Source: Actinospineispora spinosispora DSM 44797 (GTDB lineage: Bacteria; Actinomycetota; Actinomycetes; Mycobacteriales; Pseudonocardiaceae). Taken from it: 64,000 nt of DNA. Below, one piece after another: positions 33,781-42,404 of the stretch. Within the stretch, counting starts at the first letter, position 1; the number at the start of each line of letters is the position of its first letter. The DNA lies in NCBI RefSeq assembly GCF_000429025.1, contig NZ_AUBB01000021.1, positions 124,001 to 188,000 of the forward strand, in the 5' to 3' direction. The notes under the pieces were generated by a model. It worked only from the letters and a program-made list of their open reading frames with translations, searched no databases and was not told the origin of the DNA. A program made the translations under genes and the position numbers.

Positions 33781-35211
33781 ATGCCGAAGGACCTGCGGAC
33801 CTATCTCACCGACCTGGTGCGGGGGAAGAGCGGTGACCTGCGGACCGTGGACACCTCGGTGGACCCCCGGTTCGGCATCACCGCCTACGGCGCCTGGTAC
33901 GACAAGCGCAACGAGTACCCGGCCCTGCTGTTCACCGACGTGGCCGGCACCGACATCCCGTGCCTGAGCAACCTGGTGGCGACCCACGAGCGGATGGCGC
34001 TGGCCCTGGGGGTTCCGGCGGACACCCTCACCCGGTCCTCCATCGCCGGGCAGGGCCGCGCGGCGCACCCGCCGATCGAGGTCTCCGCCGAGCAGGCGCC
34101 CGTGCAGGAGGTCGTGTGGCGCGGCGCGGACGCCGACCTGCGCCGACTGCCGATCCCGGTGCACAACGAGCTGGACGGCGGGCCGTTCCTCACCGCCGCT
34201 GTCTCGGTGACCCGGGACCCGGAGTCGGGGCGGCTCAACGCCGGCATCTACCGCCACCACGTGTACGGCCCGCACCGGATGGGCGTGTGGTTCTTCGGCT
34301 CGCACGACGGCGGAGTCATCCACCGCCGCTACGCCGCGAAGGGTGAGCCGACGCCGATCGCCATCGTGATCGGTCACCACCCGGCGTTCCTGATGGGCGC
34401 GGTGTCCCGGGTACCCGGGATCGGCGGCGAGTACGACGCGGCGGGCGCGTTCCTGGACGAGCCGGTCCAGCTGGTCCGGGCGATCACCTCGGACCTGTTG
34501 GTGCCGGCCAGGGCGGAAATCGTCATCGAGGGTCGCATCCTGCCCGACGAGCTGGCCGAGGAAGGACCGTTCGCGGAGTGGCCCGGCCATTACGTCGGCG
34601 GCGGGATGAAGCCGGTGATCGAGGTGGACGCGATCACCCTGCGCCGTGACGCGATCTTCCAGGACATCCAGGCGTCCGGGCGCGAGCACCGGCTGATGGG
34701 CGCGCTGCCCCGGATCGCCAGCGTGCACCAGGCGGTTCAGCAGAAGGTTCCGGGGTTGCGCGCGGTGAACATCCCGCTGCACACCCGGATGCACTGCTAC
34801 CTGTCGATCCGCAAGGAGTTCGACAGCGACCCGACCAGGGCCGCGTTCGCCGCGTTCAACACCGAGCCGGAGAACCTGCGCGCGGTGATCGTGGTGGACG
34901 ACGACATCGACGTCTACGACGAGCGTGAGGTGTCCTGGGCCATCGGCACCCGCTTCGACGCGGCCGAGGACCTGCAGATCATTCCCGCCTGGAACGGTCC
35001 GGGCGGGCTGCTACCGACCAACTGGAGCTACGACGCCGAGGGCGGGCGCAGCGCGCGCAGCTCCTCGGCGGTGATCATCGACGCGACCAAGCCGGCACCG
35101 CCGGTGGTGTTCCCGACCCGGGCGAAGGTGCCCGACGACGCGGTGGCGGCGGTGCGGCCGGCCTCGGTGCGCGAGGTCGGCTCCCTCGATCAGCTGCCGT
35201 GGCTGAGCTGA
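33781..35211 (+). CDS. UbiD family decarboxylase
   Basis: This 476-residue protein is a UbiD-type decarboxylase, an enzyme using prenylated FMN to remove carboxylate from aromatic, heteroaromatic or acrylic acids. Prenyl-FMN/metal-site features are NAGIYRHHVYGPHRMGVW, IGHHPAFLMGAVS and EEGPFAEWPGHYVGG. The later EVSWAIGTRF carries the distal Glu and Arg. GGAGGG precedes the ATG at 33781; an upstream GTG (33718) overlaps the previous stop but is less likely. No UbiX (prenyl-FMN synthase) gene is in the window, so the cofactor must come from elsewhere. A carboxylated ring substrate is implied. Confidence 0.9.
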   Translation: MPKDLRTYLTDLVRGKSGDLRTVDTSVDPRFGITAYGAWYDKRNEYPALLFTDVAGTDIPCLSNLVATHERMALALGVPADTLTRSSIAGQGRAAHPPIEVSAEQAPVQEVVWRGADADLRRLPIPVHNELDGGPFLTAAVSVTRDPESGRLNAGIYRHHVYGPHRMGVWFFGSHDGGVIHRRYAAKGEPTPIAIVIGHHPAFLMGAVSRVPGIGGEYDAAGAFLDEPVQLVRAITSDLLVPARAEIVIEGRILPDELAEEGPFAEWPGHYVGGGMKPVIEVDAITLRRDAIFQDIQASGREHRLMGALPRIASVHQAVQQKVPGLRAVNIPLHTRMHCYLSIRKEFDSDPTRAAFAAFNTEPENLRAVIVVDDDIDVYDEREVSWAIGTRFDAAEDLQIIPAWNGPGGLLPTNWSYDAEGGRSARSSSAVIIDATKPAPPVVFPTRAKVPDDAVAAVRPASVREVGSLDQLPWLS

Positions 35212-35239
35212 GCACGCTCATCTACCGAGAGGATCTTTC

Positions 35240-36412
35240 GTGCCGTTGCGTGACCGTGCAGGCCTCGTGGTGCCCGAGCAACCCCAGTACATCCCGGGCA
35301 GCCCGCTGGCCAGGGCCTTCGAGCAACCGCTGATGCTCGGGCTGTTCCTGCCCCTGCAGACCGGTGGGTGGTCGCAGTCCACCCTGGCCCGGGACACGGA
35401 CTGGTCGTTCCACTACAACCTCGCGCTGACCCGCCAGGCCGAGGACCTCGGCTTCGACGTGGTGTTCGGGTTGTCCCAATGGTTACCCAAGGGTGGTTTC
35501 GGCGGAGCGACCGGATATCGGGAGAACTTCCTCGACCCGTTCGTGTCCGCCATCGCGCTCGCCTCCGCGACCCGCTCGATCCTGCTGCTGGGCACCGTCC
35601 ACATCCTGTACGGGCCGTGGCACCCGCTGCACCTGGCGAAGTTCCTGGCCACCGCCGACCACATCTCCGGCGGGAGGTTCGGTGCCAACATGGTCACCGG
35701 GTACGCCGACACCGAACCCGCCATGTTCGGCATGACCCGGCCCGACCACGACCGGCGCTACGCGATGGCCGACGAGTTCGCCGCGATCTGCAAGGACCTG
35801 TGGGCCGGACACGACAACCTGACGTTCCATGGCGAGCACTGGTCACTCGACGAGGCCTACGTGTCACCCCGCCCCGCCTACGGCCGGCCCATCCTGGTCA
35901 CCGCCACCGGGTCGCCGTCCGGTTTCGACTACGCCGGTGAGCACGCGGACATCGTGTTCGTCTCCAGCCCGGTGGGGGAGGACTTCGAGCGGGCGATCGA
36001 AGCACTGCCCGGGCATGTCGCCATGGTCAAGGCCGCCGCGAGGGCACGCGGCCGGGAGGTCCGGGTGGTGATCAACCCGACGATCGTCGCGCGACCCAGC
36101 CACGCCGAGGCGGTGGCCCGCTACCGGGCGATCGGTGACCACGCGGACCTGGAGTCGATCCGCAACTTCACCGGTCGCCACGACGCCGGCGACAGCCAGT
36201 CCTGGCTGGAACACACCGCGCGCGGTCGGGCCGTCGGCGGCCACCTACACCTGGTCGGTTCTCCGGAGGAGATCGCCGACCAGCTCGAACAGCTTCACGA
36301 CGCCGGCCTGGACGGCGTCCAGATCACCTTCTACGACTACCAGCCCGAGCTCACCTACTTCGGCCAGGCGGTCCTGCCCCTGTTGGAGAAACGCGGCCTC
36401 CGGAACTCCTGA
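35240..36412 (+). CDS. RutA-like group C flavin monooxygenase (LLM family)
   Basis: This 390-residue LLM protein resembles RutA/DszA-type group C monooxygenases rather than F420 enzymes. Matching landmarks are LMLGLFLPLQTGGW at the first strand, the insertion LPKGGFGG, ADHISGGRFGANMVTGY, DHDRRYAMADEF, and DGVQITFYDYQPELTYFGQAVLPLL near the end. RutA cleaves the uracil amide bond through a flavin oxide. AGAGGA lies before the start. It is the last gene of the plus-strand operon, 28 bp after the UbiD gene. No Rut genes are present, so a cyclic amide other than uracil may be the substrate. A separate flavin reductase is needed and not seen. Confidence 0.85.
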   Translation: MPLRDRAGLVVPEQPQYIPGSPLARAFEQPLMLGLFLPLQTGGWSQSTLARDTDWSFHYNLALTRQAEDLGFDVVFGLSQWLPKGGFGGATGYRENFLDPFVSAIALASATRSILLLGTVHILYGPWHPLHLAKFLATADHISGGRFGANMVTGYADTEPAMFGMTRPDHDRRYAMADEFAAICKDLWAGHDNLTFHGEHWSLDEAYVSPRPAYGRPILVTATGSPSGFDYAGEHADIVFVSSPVGEDFERAIEALPGHVAMVKAAARARGREVRVVINPTIVARPSHAEAVARYRAIGDHADLESIRNFTGRHDAGDSQSWLEHTARGRAVGGHLHLVGSPEEIADQLEQLHDAGLDGVQITFYDYQPELTYFGQAVLPLLEKRGLRNS

Positions 36413-36446
36413 TCGCCTGCGTGGCGGGACGGGAGCGGGATCGCGC

Positions 36447-36881
36447 TCAGGGGGCGAGGCGTTCCAGTTCGATCACCGGGATCTCCCGTTCGGTCTTCTG
36501 CTGGTACTCGCCGAACTGCGGCGCGACGGCGACCTGCTTCGCAAAGATCTCTTCCCGTTCCTGGCCCTCCAGGAACCGGGCCCGCACCGGGAAGGTCTCG
36601 CTGCCGACCTCCACCGTGGTCCGAGGGTGCGCGCGCAGGTTGTGGTACCAGGCCGGGTGCTTCGGGTAACCGCCCTTACTGGCGAACACGAAGATCCGAT
36701 CGCCGTCCGGGAGGTACACCAGCGGGTTGATCCGTTCGGTGCCTGACTTCGCGCCGACGTTGTGCACCAGGATCACCGGGAAGTCGGCGAACACGCCACC
36801 GACCTTTCCGTCATTGGCCCGGAACTCGGTGATGACCGAGCGGTTCATTCCCTCGAAGTCGAACTCGTCGAGCTCGCTCAT
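36447..36881 (-). CDS. Deazaflavin-dependent nitroreductase family protein (Ddn-like)
   Basis: This 144-residue split-barrel protein of the F420H2-dependent quinone/nitro reductase family has the signature NVGAKSGTERINPLVYLPDG, FVFASKGGYPKHPAWYHNLRAHP and the terminal EREIPVIELE. GGAGTGCAG precedes the ATG at 36881. It implies that the organism makes F420. It is convergent with the RutA-like gene and not obviously part of that operon. Confidence 0.9.
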   Translation of the reverse strand: MSELDEFDFEGMNRSVITEFRANDGKVGGVFADFPVILVHNVGAKSGTERINPLVYLPDGDRIFVFASKGGYPKHPAWYHNLRAHPRTTVEVGSETFPVRARFLEGQEREEIFAKQVAVAPQFGEYQQKTEREIPVIELERLAP

Positions 36882-37243
36882 CTGCACTCCTCTGTTTTCG
36901 GTGTCGCGGTCGGTGAGACGGTGCGGGTGGAGCGTGCCGGGCCCCACCTCTGCCTGAAGTCGTGCACGCGCGGTCCTATTCCCTCCGGAGAAGGCGCCGC
37001 TGAGGATCTCGCTCGCATGTCAGAGCCGCTTGACTGGACTACGGCGTCCAATACTGAGGCGAGTGAGATCCGCAGGATCGTCTTCTGCGGCCACTGTCTT
37101 GGGGAAACCTCACTGGTCCAAGCATTGTGGCCCGTCGGATGCCCATTCCGTGGGGGTCTCTGCGGCAAGCTTAAGTGGACTATATAGTTCATCGTGTTAC
37201 TCGCGACGTGCGGTGGCGTGGGCTGGACAAGGGGAGATACCGG
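36882..37243. promoter_or_regulatory. Intergenic region with ACTATATAGT operator-like palindrome
   Basis: No gene is visible in these 360 bases. At 37177-37190 the sequence GGACTATATAGTTC contains the perfect palindrome ACTATATAGT, conspicuous in this GC-rich DNA. It lies 54 bp before the next ATG. It resembles sites for HxlR-, TetR- or PadR-like regulators, but no such intact gene adjoins. The nearest candidate is the broken TetR remnant downstream at 38251. Confidence 0.45.
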
Positions 37244-38188
37244 ATGAAGGCAATCGTGGTGACTGACCAAGCCGCCGGAACAGCGGGGATGACGCTGGCC
37301 GAGCGGCCCGATCCGGATGCGGAGAGGCTCGCCGGCCTCTCGGGTGCGAACTACGGCGACGTTCTCGTCGACGTTCATGCGTCCGGGTTCACCGTGGATG
37401 AGCTGGAGTGGCCCTCGACCTGGATCGATCGGGTCGGCCGTGACCGAACGCCGTCGATCCCCGGACACGAGGTCGCCGGTGTGGTCAGCGCCCTCGGGTA
37501 CGGCACAACGGGCCTGTCGGTGGGGCAGCGGGTGTTCGGCCTCACCGACTGGACCCGCGATGGGACCCTCGCGGAGTACACGGTCGTCGAGGCGCGCAAC
37601 CTCGCGCCGCTGCCCGGCGACGTCGACTTCGTGGCAGGAGCAGGCGTCGCCATGACGGGTCTGACCGCGTGGCAAGGTTTGTTCGAGCACGGCCGCCTCA
37701 GGGAGGGCCAGAGCGTCCTCGTGCACGGCGCGGCCGGAGCGGTCGGATCGATGGCGACCCAGCTCGCGCGCGAAGCCGGCGCCTACGTCATCGGCACCGG
37801 GCGCGCCGCCGGCCGCGAGCAGGCGTTGGCCTTCGGCGCGCGGGAGTTCGTCGATCTTGAGAAGGACGCGCTGGAGGACGTGGGCGGCGTCGATCTGGTG
37901 TTCGACGTTCTCGGCGGCGACGTCCAGAAACGCTCCGCGGGTCTGGTTCGAGCCGGAGGAACGCTGGTGACCGTGACTGGGCCGCCCGAGGCGCGGCCCA
38001 GTGACGGACTGGCGATCGACTTCGTCGTCGTGTCCGATCGCGCCCAGCTCGGTGAGATCGCCCGGCGGGTGCGTGACGGGCGACTGCGGACGAACATCGG
38101 CACCGTCGCGACTCTCGACGACGCCGTCGCGGCCTTCAACTCGACCGGGCGGGCCAAGGGAAAGACGGTCATCAGCGTTCGTGCGTAG
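37244..38188 (+). CDS. NADP-dependent oxidoreductase (MDR family)
   Basis: This 314-residue zinc-independent MDR reductase has SIPGHEVAGVVSALG in the GroES-like domain and VLVHGAAGAVGSMATQLARE as the Rossmann cofactor loop near 155-175. The C-terminal VRDGRLRTNIGTVATLDDAVAAFNST is typical of quinone-reductase-like proteins. AAGGGGAG precedes the ATG at 37244. It is a single gene with its own AT-rich palindromic promoter region, suggesting induction by an unknown signal. Confidence 0.88.
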   Translation: MKAIVVTDQAAGTAGMTLAERPDPDAERLAGLSGANYGDVLVDVHASGFTVDELEWPSTWIDRVGRDRTPSIPGHEVAGVVSALGYGTTGLSVGQRVFGLTDWTRDGTLAEYTVVEARNLAPLPGDVDFVAGAGVAMTGLTAWQGLFEHGRLREGQSVLVHGAAGAVGSMATQLAREAGAYVIGTGRAAGREQALAFGAREFVDLEKDALEDVGGVDLVFDVLGGDVQKRSAGLVRAGGTLVTVTGPPEARPSDGLAIDFVVVSDRAQLGEIARRVRDGRLRTNIGTVATLDDAVAAFNSTGRAKGKTVISVRA

Positions 38189-38250
38189 GACGCGGGGACA
38201 GCAACCGGGGCCCTCCGAGTGGATCAATGGTCGCCGATCGTCTCCGCCTG

Positions 38251-38376
38251 TCAGCCGGCGGCGAAAAAGCCGATGTGGTTGAGGGCCATGTCCAACGCGA
38301 TGCCCATGGGCTCGGCGTTGTGCGCGCTCTGCGCGAGCAGGTATCCGCCCTGCAGGGCGGCGAGCGCAGGTTGGCG
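38251..38376 (-). pseudogene. C-terminal remnant of a TetR family regulator
   Basis: The minus strand reads ALAALQGGYLLAQSAHNAEP, then MGIALDMALNHIGFFAAG and a TGA at 38251. This is the characteristic last 40 residues of a TetR C-terminal domain. No HTH region or start codon precedes it: similarity ends at about 38376, six bases from a plus-strand LLM remnant. A deletion has removed the front of the gene. Confidence 0.65.
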
Positions 38377-38381
38377 CGCTA

Positions 38382-38645
38382 GTGTCCGGGGACGCAGATA
38401 CCGCACAGGACTTCGTCGCCGAGAAGTCGAGCTTCTTCGAGGCCATGCCGTCGTATCGGAGGGTGATCGCGCGAGAGGGTGTCGCCAGCACGGTGGACCT
38501 CGCCGCGGTGGGTTCGGCGCAGTCGGTCAGGCGTCAGATTCGACGCTACCTGGACGCGGGTGCGACCGACGTGGTGCTGAGCCCGCTGGCCTGGACGGAC
38601 ACCGCTGCCTCCGAAGAACTCTGGGCTGTCGCCGCCTCGATCTGA
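38382..38645 (+). pseudogene. C-terminal remnant of an F420-type LLM oxidoreductase
   Basis: The frame reads FFEAMPSYRRVIAREGVAS, then AAVGSAQSVRRQIRRYLDAG and ATDVVLSPL. This matches the last 85 or so residues of F420-dependent LLM enzymes of about 300 residues. The catalytic barrel front and the start are missing. Together with the TetR remnant on the other strand it looks like one internal deletion through a divergent regulator/enzyme pair. Confidence 0.65.
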
Positions 38646-38696
38646 CCGACCGAGGCGGCCGGTGGCGGGGCGACCGCCCGATCCGCGCCCGACTGG

Positions 38697-39341
38697 ATGA
38701 AGAGCCGACAGGACGATGTTGTGAACAGCACGCATGATGCCGGAACCCCGGCGGGACGATCGAATGCCGCGCTGCGCGGCATCTACGAGGAGATCCTGGC
38801 GGACCCGGACAACGTGGAGGCCACGCGGGCCGGGCTGCGCCCGGTGTACACCGCGCATCCCGAGGCCCGCATCCTGCTCATCGGGCAGGCGCCGGGCTCA
38901 CGCGCGCAGCGCAGTGGCGTTCCATGGGACGACCCGAGCGGTGTCACCCTGCGGAGCTGGCTCGCGGTCACGGACGAGCAGTTCTACGACCCCGCATCGT
39001 TTGCACTGCTCCCGATGGATTTCTACTATCCGGGCAAAGGTGCACACGGCGACCTGCCGCCCCGTCCCGGGTTCGCCCAACGTTGGCACCCCCGCTTGTT
39101 GGCCGAGCTGCCCAGGCTGCGGTTCACCGTGCTGATCGGCCGCTACGCGCACAAGCAGTACCTGTCGGTCGTGGGCACCAACCTCACCGAGACCGTGCGC
39201 GGGTTCCGCGACCACCTGCCCGACCGCATGCCGCTGGTCCACCCCTCGCCGCTCAACTTCCGCTGGCACACCCGCAACCCTTGGTTTCTCGACGATGCCG
39301 TGCCCGCCCTGCGGGCACGCGTGCAGGAAGTCCTCGCCTGA
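38697..39341 (+). CDS. Uracil-DNA glycosylase family protein
   Basis: This 214-residue alpha/beta protein of the uracil-DNA glycosylase superfamily has an N-terminal water-activating motif region ILLIGQAPGSRAQRSG and an SGVTLRSWL segment. The C-terminal HPSPLNFRWHTRNPWF corresponds to the family's HPSP/N leucine-loop motif. The presumptive activity is removal of uracil or related damage from DNA, or a nucleotide-related hydrolysis. The ATG at 38697 and a GTG at 38721 are alternative starts, neither with a strong ribosome site. It appears to be a single gene. Confidence 0.82.
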   Translation: MKSRQDDVVNSTHDAGTPAGRSNAALRGIYEEILADPDNVEATRAGLRPVYTAHPEARILLIGQAPGSRAQRSGVPWDDPSGVTLRSWLAVTDEQFYDPASFALLPMDFYYPGKGAHGDLPPRPGFAQRWHPRLLAELPRLRFTVLIGRYAHKQYLSVVGTNLTETVRGFRDHLPDRMPLVHPSPLNFRWHTRNPWFLDDAVPALRARVQEVLA

Positions 39342-39429
39342 CGCCGAGCGGCCCGGAGCCGGAGGTACACAAGTTCTCCACATGATTGATCAGTAGGCTC
39401 GGAGGGGAGTCACGAGTCCGGAGGCAGTC

Positions 39430-40521
39430 ATGGATCGCCCTGCTCAACAGAACTGGGGCCCTTCGGCCTCGGCCGGCGGGGCACCGCCGCGGTGGCAGGG
39501 GCCTCGCCCTGGGCCGCCTGGGGGCTCGCCGCCGCCCGGGGGTCGGCCCCCGGGCAGACGTTCGGGCTGGATGTGGTCCGGTCTGGCAGCGGCCATCGTG
39601 ATCCTGCTGGTCGGCAGCTATCTGGTCGCGAACCACCTGGGTGGCACCACGCAGTCCGGCGGTTCGGCGACCGTCGAGGCGGAGGCGCTGACCGACTGCA
39701 CCGTCAGCGCGGCCGACGCGGCGAGCGCCAGCAAGGCGCTCGAGGCCGCCAAGCCCGGTGACCGGATCTGTCTGAACGGCGACCTGGGTGGCCAGGAGCT
39801 TCTGCTGCGTGCCTCGGGTGCGGACGAGCAGCCCATCACCGTCCTCGGCGGTGGAAAGGCGAACACCGGGCAGATCACCGTGCGCGGCGACCACGTCGTG
39901 ATCGACGGAGTCCGCATGACCAAGCCCCGGTCGCCCGGGTTCATGCTGGTCGGCAACGACATCACCGTGCGCGCCAGCGTGGTCGACGGCCCTCAGGTGG
40001 TGAAGAAGGGCGACGACGGTGACGGCATCCGGTTCTTCGGCAACGACATCAAGATCGTCAACAACCTGATCCGGAACGTGGTGAACCTGAACGGGCAGAA
40101 AGGCAATCACGCCGACGCGATCCAGACCTTCGCGACATCGGAGGAAGAGGGGCCGAGTCAGCGGGTGCTGGTCAACGGCAACAGGTTCGAGAAGATCGAC
40201 AACATGTGCCTGATCGCCGAGGGCCCGGACAGTGAAGAAGGCGACGGTCTCGGCGAGGGCGAGTCCGGCCAGTTCACCGTGACCGACAACTACTGCGACA
40301 ACGGTGCGGGACAGGCGTTCTTCTTCGACGACATCACCGGCGTCACGCTCACCGGCAACACCGTGGTCGGCACGATCGACAAGGCGTTCGCGCTGCAGAA
40401 CAACTCCACCGGCGCCACCATCCGGGACAACGAGGTCGGACCGAAGGTGGGCTTCGAGGTCGGTATGGACGACTCGTCCGAGGAGGACTACACGGGCCCG
40501 AAGCCCGGCGGCGCCCCGTGA
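39430..40521 (+). CDS. Membrane-anchored parallel beta-helix protein with proline-rich cytoplasmic tail
   Basis: This 363-residue protein begins with a Pro/Gly-rich tail (about 1-45). One membrane helix (WSGLAAAIVILLVGSYLVA) follows, then an extracellular right-handed beta-helix. The repeats are visible as PITVLGGGKANTGQITVRGD, VVIDGVRMTKPR, IKIVNNLIRNVV and VTLTGNTVVGTIDKAF, as in pectate-lyase or right-handed parallel beta-helix families. Asp/Asn-rich turns and an acidic segment (EEGDGLGEGESG) suggest calcium binding. GGAGG lies before the ATG. Polysaccharide binding or lysis at the cell surface is possible, but no catalytic motif can be assigned. Confidence 0.8.
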   Translation: MDRPAQQNWGPSASAGGAPPRWQGPRPGPPGGSPPPGGRPPGRRSGWMWSGLAAAIVILLVGSYLVANHLGGTTQSGGSATVEAEALTDCTVSAADAASASKALEAAKPGDRICLNGDLGGQELLLRASGADEQPITVLGGGKANTGQITVRGDHVVIDGVRMTKPRSPGFMLVGNDITVRASVVDGPQVVKKGDDGDGIRFFGNDIKIVNNLIRNVVNLNGQKGNHADAIQTFATSEEEGPSQRVLVNGNRFEKIDNMCLIAEGPDSEEGDGLGEGESGQFTVTDNYCDNGAGQAFFFDDITGVTLTGNTVVGTIDKAFALQNNSTGATIRDNEVGPKVGFEVGMDDSSEEDYTGPKPGGAP

Positions 40522-40958
40522 TCGCCGTCCGCGCGCGTACAGGTCACGACCACCGACCCGACGAGCCTCGGTCAGTTTCGAGGGCTCGGAGCACCATAGC
40601 CTGACCGATCCCGCTGCGAGATCGAACCGAAGGCGGACTTCGAGGTGTGGGGATGGACGACTGGATCGCGGGGCAAGGCGCAGGTGTGCGGGCATTGGGC
40701 ATTGGGATGGAGCAGGGCTGATCCCGCACCCGCACCCGCGGCCGCTCGCGAAGCAAATTTGTTTGCAGTAACAATCTTTAAACAGCGACAACAGCCAGTG
40801 AGCAGGCTCGCGGCCTGCGTCTTTTGGCTCGCGGGTCGGGGACCGTCGTCGGGTACGTCGGCGACGCAACCTTCGGGGCTTCAATTTCTTGAAAACTTTC
40901 TCCCCGGAGTCCCGGATTTTGCTGCAAAACTGTCAGACCCCCCTGAGACCATGGGGTT
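40522..40958. other. Intergenic region upstream of the DUF222/HNH gene
   Basis: No gene is seen in these 437 bases. A locally AT-rich patch at 40750-40790 contains GCAAA-TTTG-TTTGC (40753-40766), a perfect inverted repeat. The final 40 bases before the ATG (CTGTCAGACCCCCCT and onwards) resemble the conserved leader often found before 13E12-type genes, which suggests the unit was mobilised with its leader. Confidence 0.4.
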
Positions 40959-42227
40959 ATGACCGAAACCGTGCTCCACACCGACACCCCGAACGGGATG
41001 TCGGCGTTGAACGCGTGCGCAGGTCAAGAACTCATCGACCGACTGCTATACGAACGCCACCACATCCAACGCCGCTCCCGCTACAACGAGCTGTACCTCA
41101 TCTCCCGCCTAGACGCCGAAGGCGAGTTCGCCGAACGCGGAGTAGTCGCCAAAGCAGCGGTCGCCGACATTCTGCAGATCAAACCAGCTGAGGCGTACAA
41201 GGTGACCCGGCTGGCCAGGCACGTGTTTCCCACCGTGACGCTGACCGGTGAATCCCTGGGGCCGAAGCTGCCGCACACCGCCTCGGCGTTGGCCGACTAT
41301 GCGATCGACCCAGCCCACGGTTTGGTCATCGACATCGTGCTCAACAGCCGCGCCGCCGGGCGGTTAGACCCGGGTGCGTGGTCGAGTATTGAGCAGACAT
41401 TCTCCGAATGGGCGCTCACTCTCTCCCCTCACCAGTTGGCGGTTGAAGCGCACTGGCTGATCAGCCACCTCGACCAAGACGGCCCCGAACCCGGCGAAGA
41501 CGGGTGCGATGAGCTGCTCAACGAACTGTGGCTCACCCCGAACCCTGACGGTGGGGGCTGGATCAAAGGCACGCTCGACGCCGGGTCGTTCGAAGAAATA
41601 AGGCGCGCTGTCCTGGCCAAGCTGTTGCCCGAGGCAGACGAGGGCAAGACCCTGCCCCAACGCCAAGCCGACGCACTCGCCGAAATCTGCTCCCACTCCC
41701 TGGACGAAGGCCGGCTACCCGCCGAAGGCGGAGTACGGCCGCACGTCACGGTTATCATGACCGAACGCGACCTGCAGCAGAAAGCACGCGGCGCGCAGTT
41801 GGAGTTCGGCGGCAAAGCACCCGCCTCCTATCTGCGGGCGATGTTGTGTGACTGCGGGATCACCCCTGTTGTCCTCGGCGGGAAGAGCCTGCCGATCGAC
41901 GTTGGGTACGAGTCCCGCACCGCACCAACCGGACTCCGCAAAGCGCTCAGCGTGCGAGACCGAGGCTGCGCCCACCCTGGCTGCACTCGGCCTCCGCACT
42001 GGTGTCAGGTCCACCATGTGGTCGAGTGGAGCGTCGGTGGCCGGACTGATCTCGATAACTGCATGCTGTTGTGCAAACAACACCACCGCATGATCCACAC
42101 CAGCGGATGGACGGTCAGAATCCGCGAGGGATGGCCCGAATTCATTCCACCCAAATGGCTCGACCCCACCCAGACAGCGAGACGAAGACCCCAACCACCG
42201 ATGTCACTTTCGCGCGCCTCGCGGTAG
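40959..42227 (+). CDS. DUF222 / HNH endonuclease domain protein (13E12 repeat family)
   Basis: This 422-residue protein has the DUF222 helical domain followed by an HNH nuclease domain. The HNH reads CAHPGCTRPPHWCQVHHVVE, then GGRTDLDNCMLLCKQHHRMIH, with all Cys/His and the Asn intact. These genes are multi-copy repeats in mycobacteria and other actinomycetes (REP13E12) and can act as phage attachment targets. Their function is unproven. The gene is complete and apparently functional here. It may mark a recombination-prone site. Confidence 0.92.
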   Translation: MTETVLHTDTPNGMSALNACAGQELIDRLLYERHHIQRRSRYNELYLISRLDAEGEFAERGVVAKAAVADILQIKPAEAYKVTRLARHVFPTVTLTGESLGPKLPHTASALADYAIDPAHGLVIDIVLNSRAAGRLDPGAWSSIEQTFSEWALTLSPHQLAVEAHWLISHLDQDGPEPGEDGCDELLNELWLTPNPDGGGWIKGTLDAGSFEEIRRAVLAKLLPEADEGKTLPQRQADALAEICSHSLDEGRLPAEGGVRPHVTVIMTERDLQQKARGAQLEFGGKAPASYLRAMLCDCGITPVVLGGKSLPIDVGYESRTAPTGLRKALSVRDRGCAHPGCTRPPHWCQVHHVVEWSVGGRTDLDNCMLLCKQHHRMIHTSGWTVRIREGWPEFIPPKWLDPTQTARRRPQPPMSLSRASR

Positions 42228-42404
42228 CGGCGGGCAACAGACGCTCACCATTCGACCTCCGCGAGCGTCGCCGACGTCGGAATGAGCGGACCGCACGGCA
42301 GATAACCGGTCCATCCCAGGCGGCGCACCCGACGCCGCAGCACCGTCGCGCCGCCCACCAAACGGCTGTCTGACCAGGCGAAACATACAACGGCTGGTAG
42401 ACGG

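Noticed and set aside
39253..40884. 543-codon antisense frame opposite the beta-helix and glycosylase-family genes
   Set aside because: It crosses two well-supported plus-strand genes and lacks any recognisable fold.
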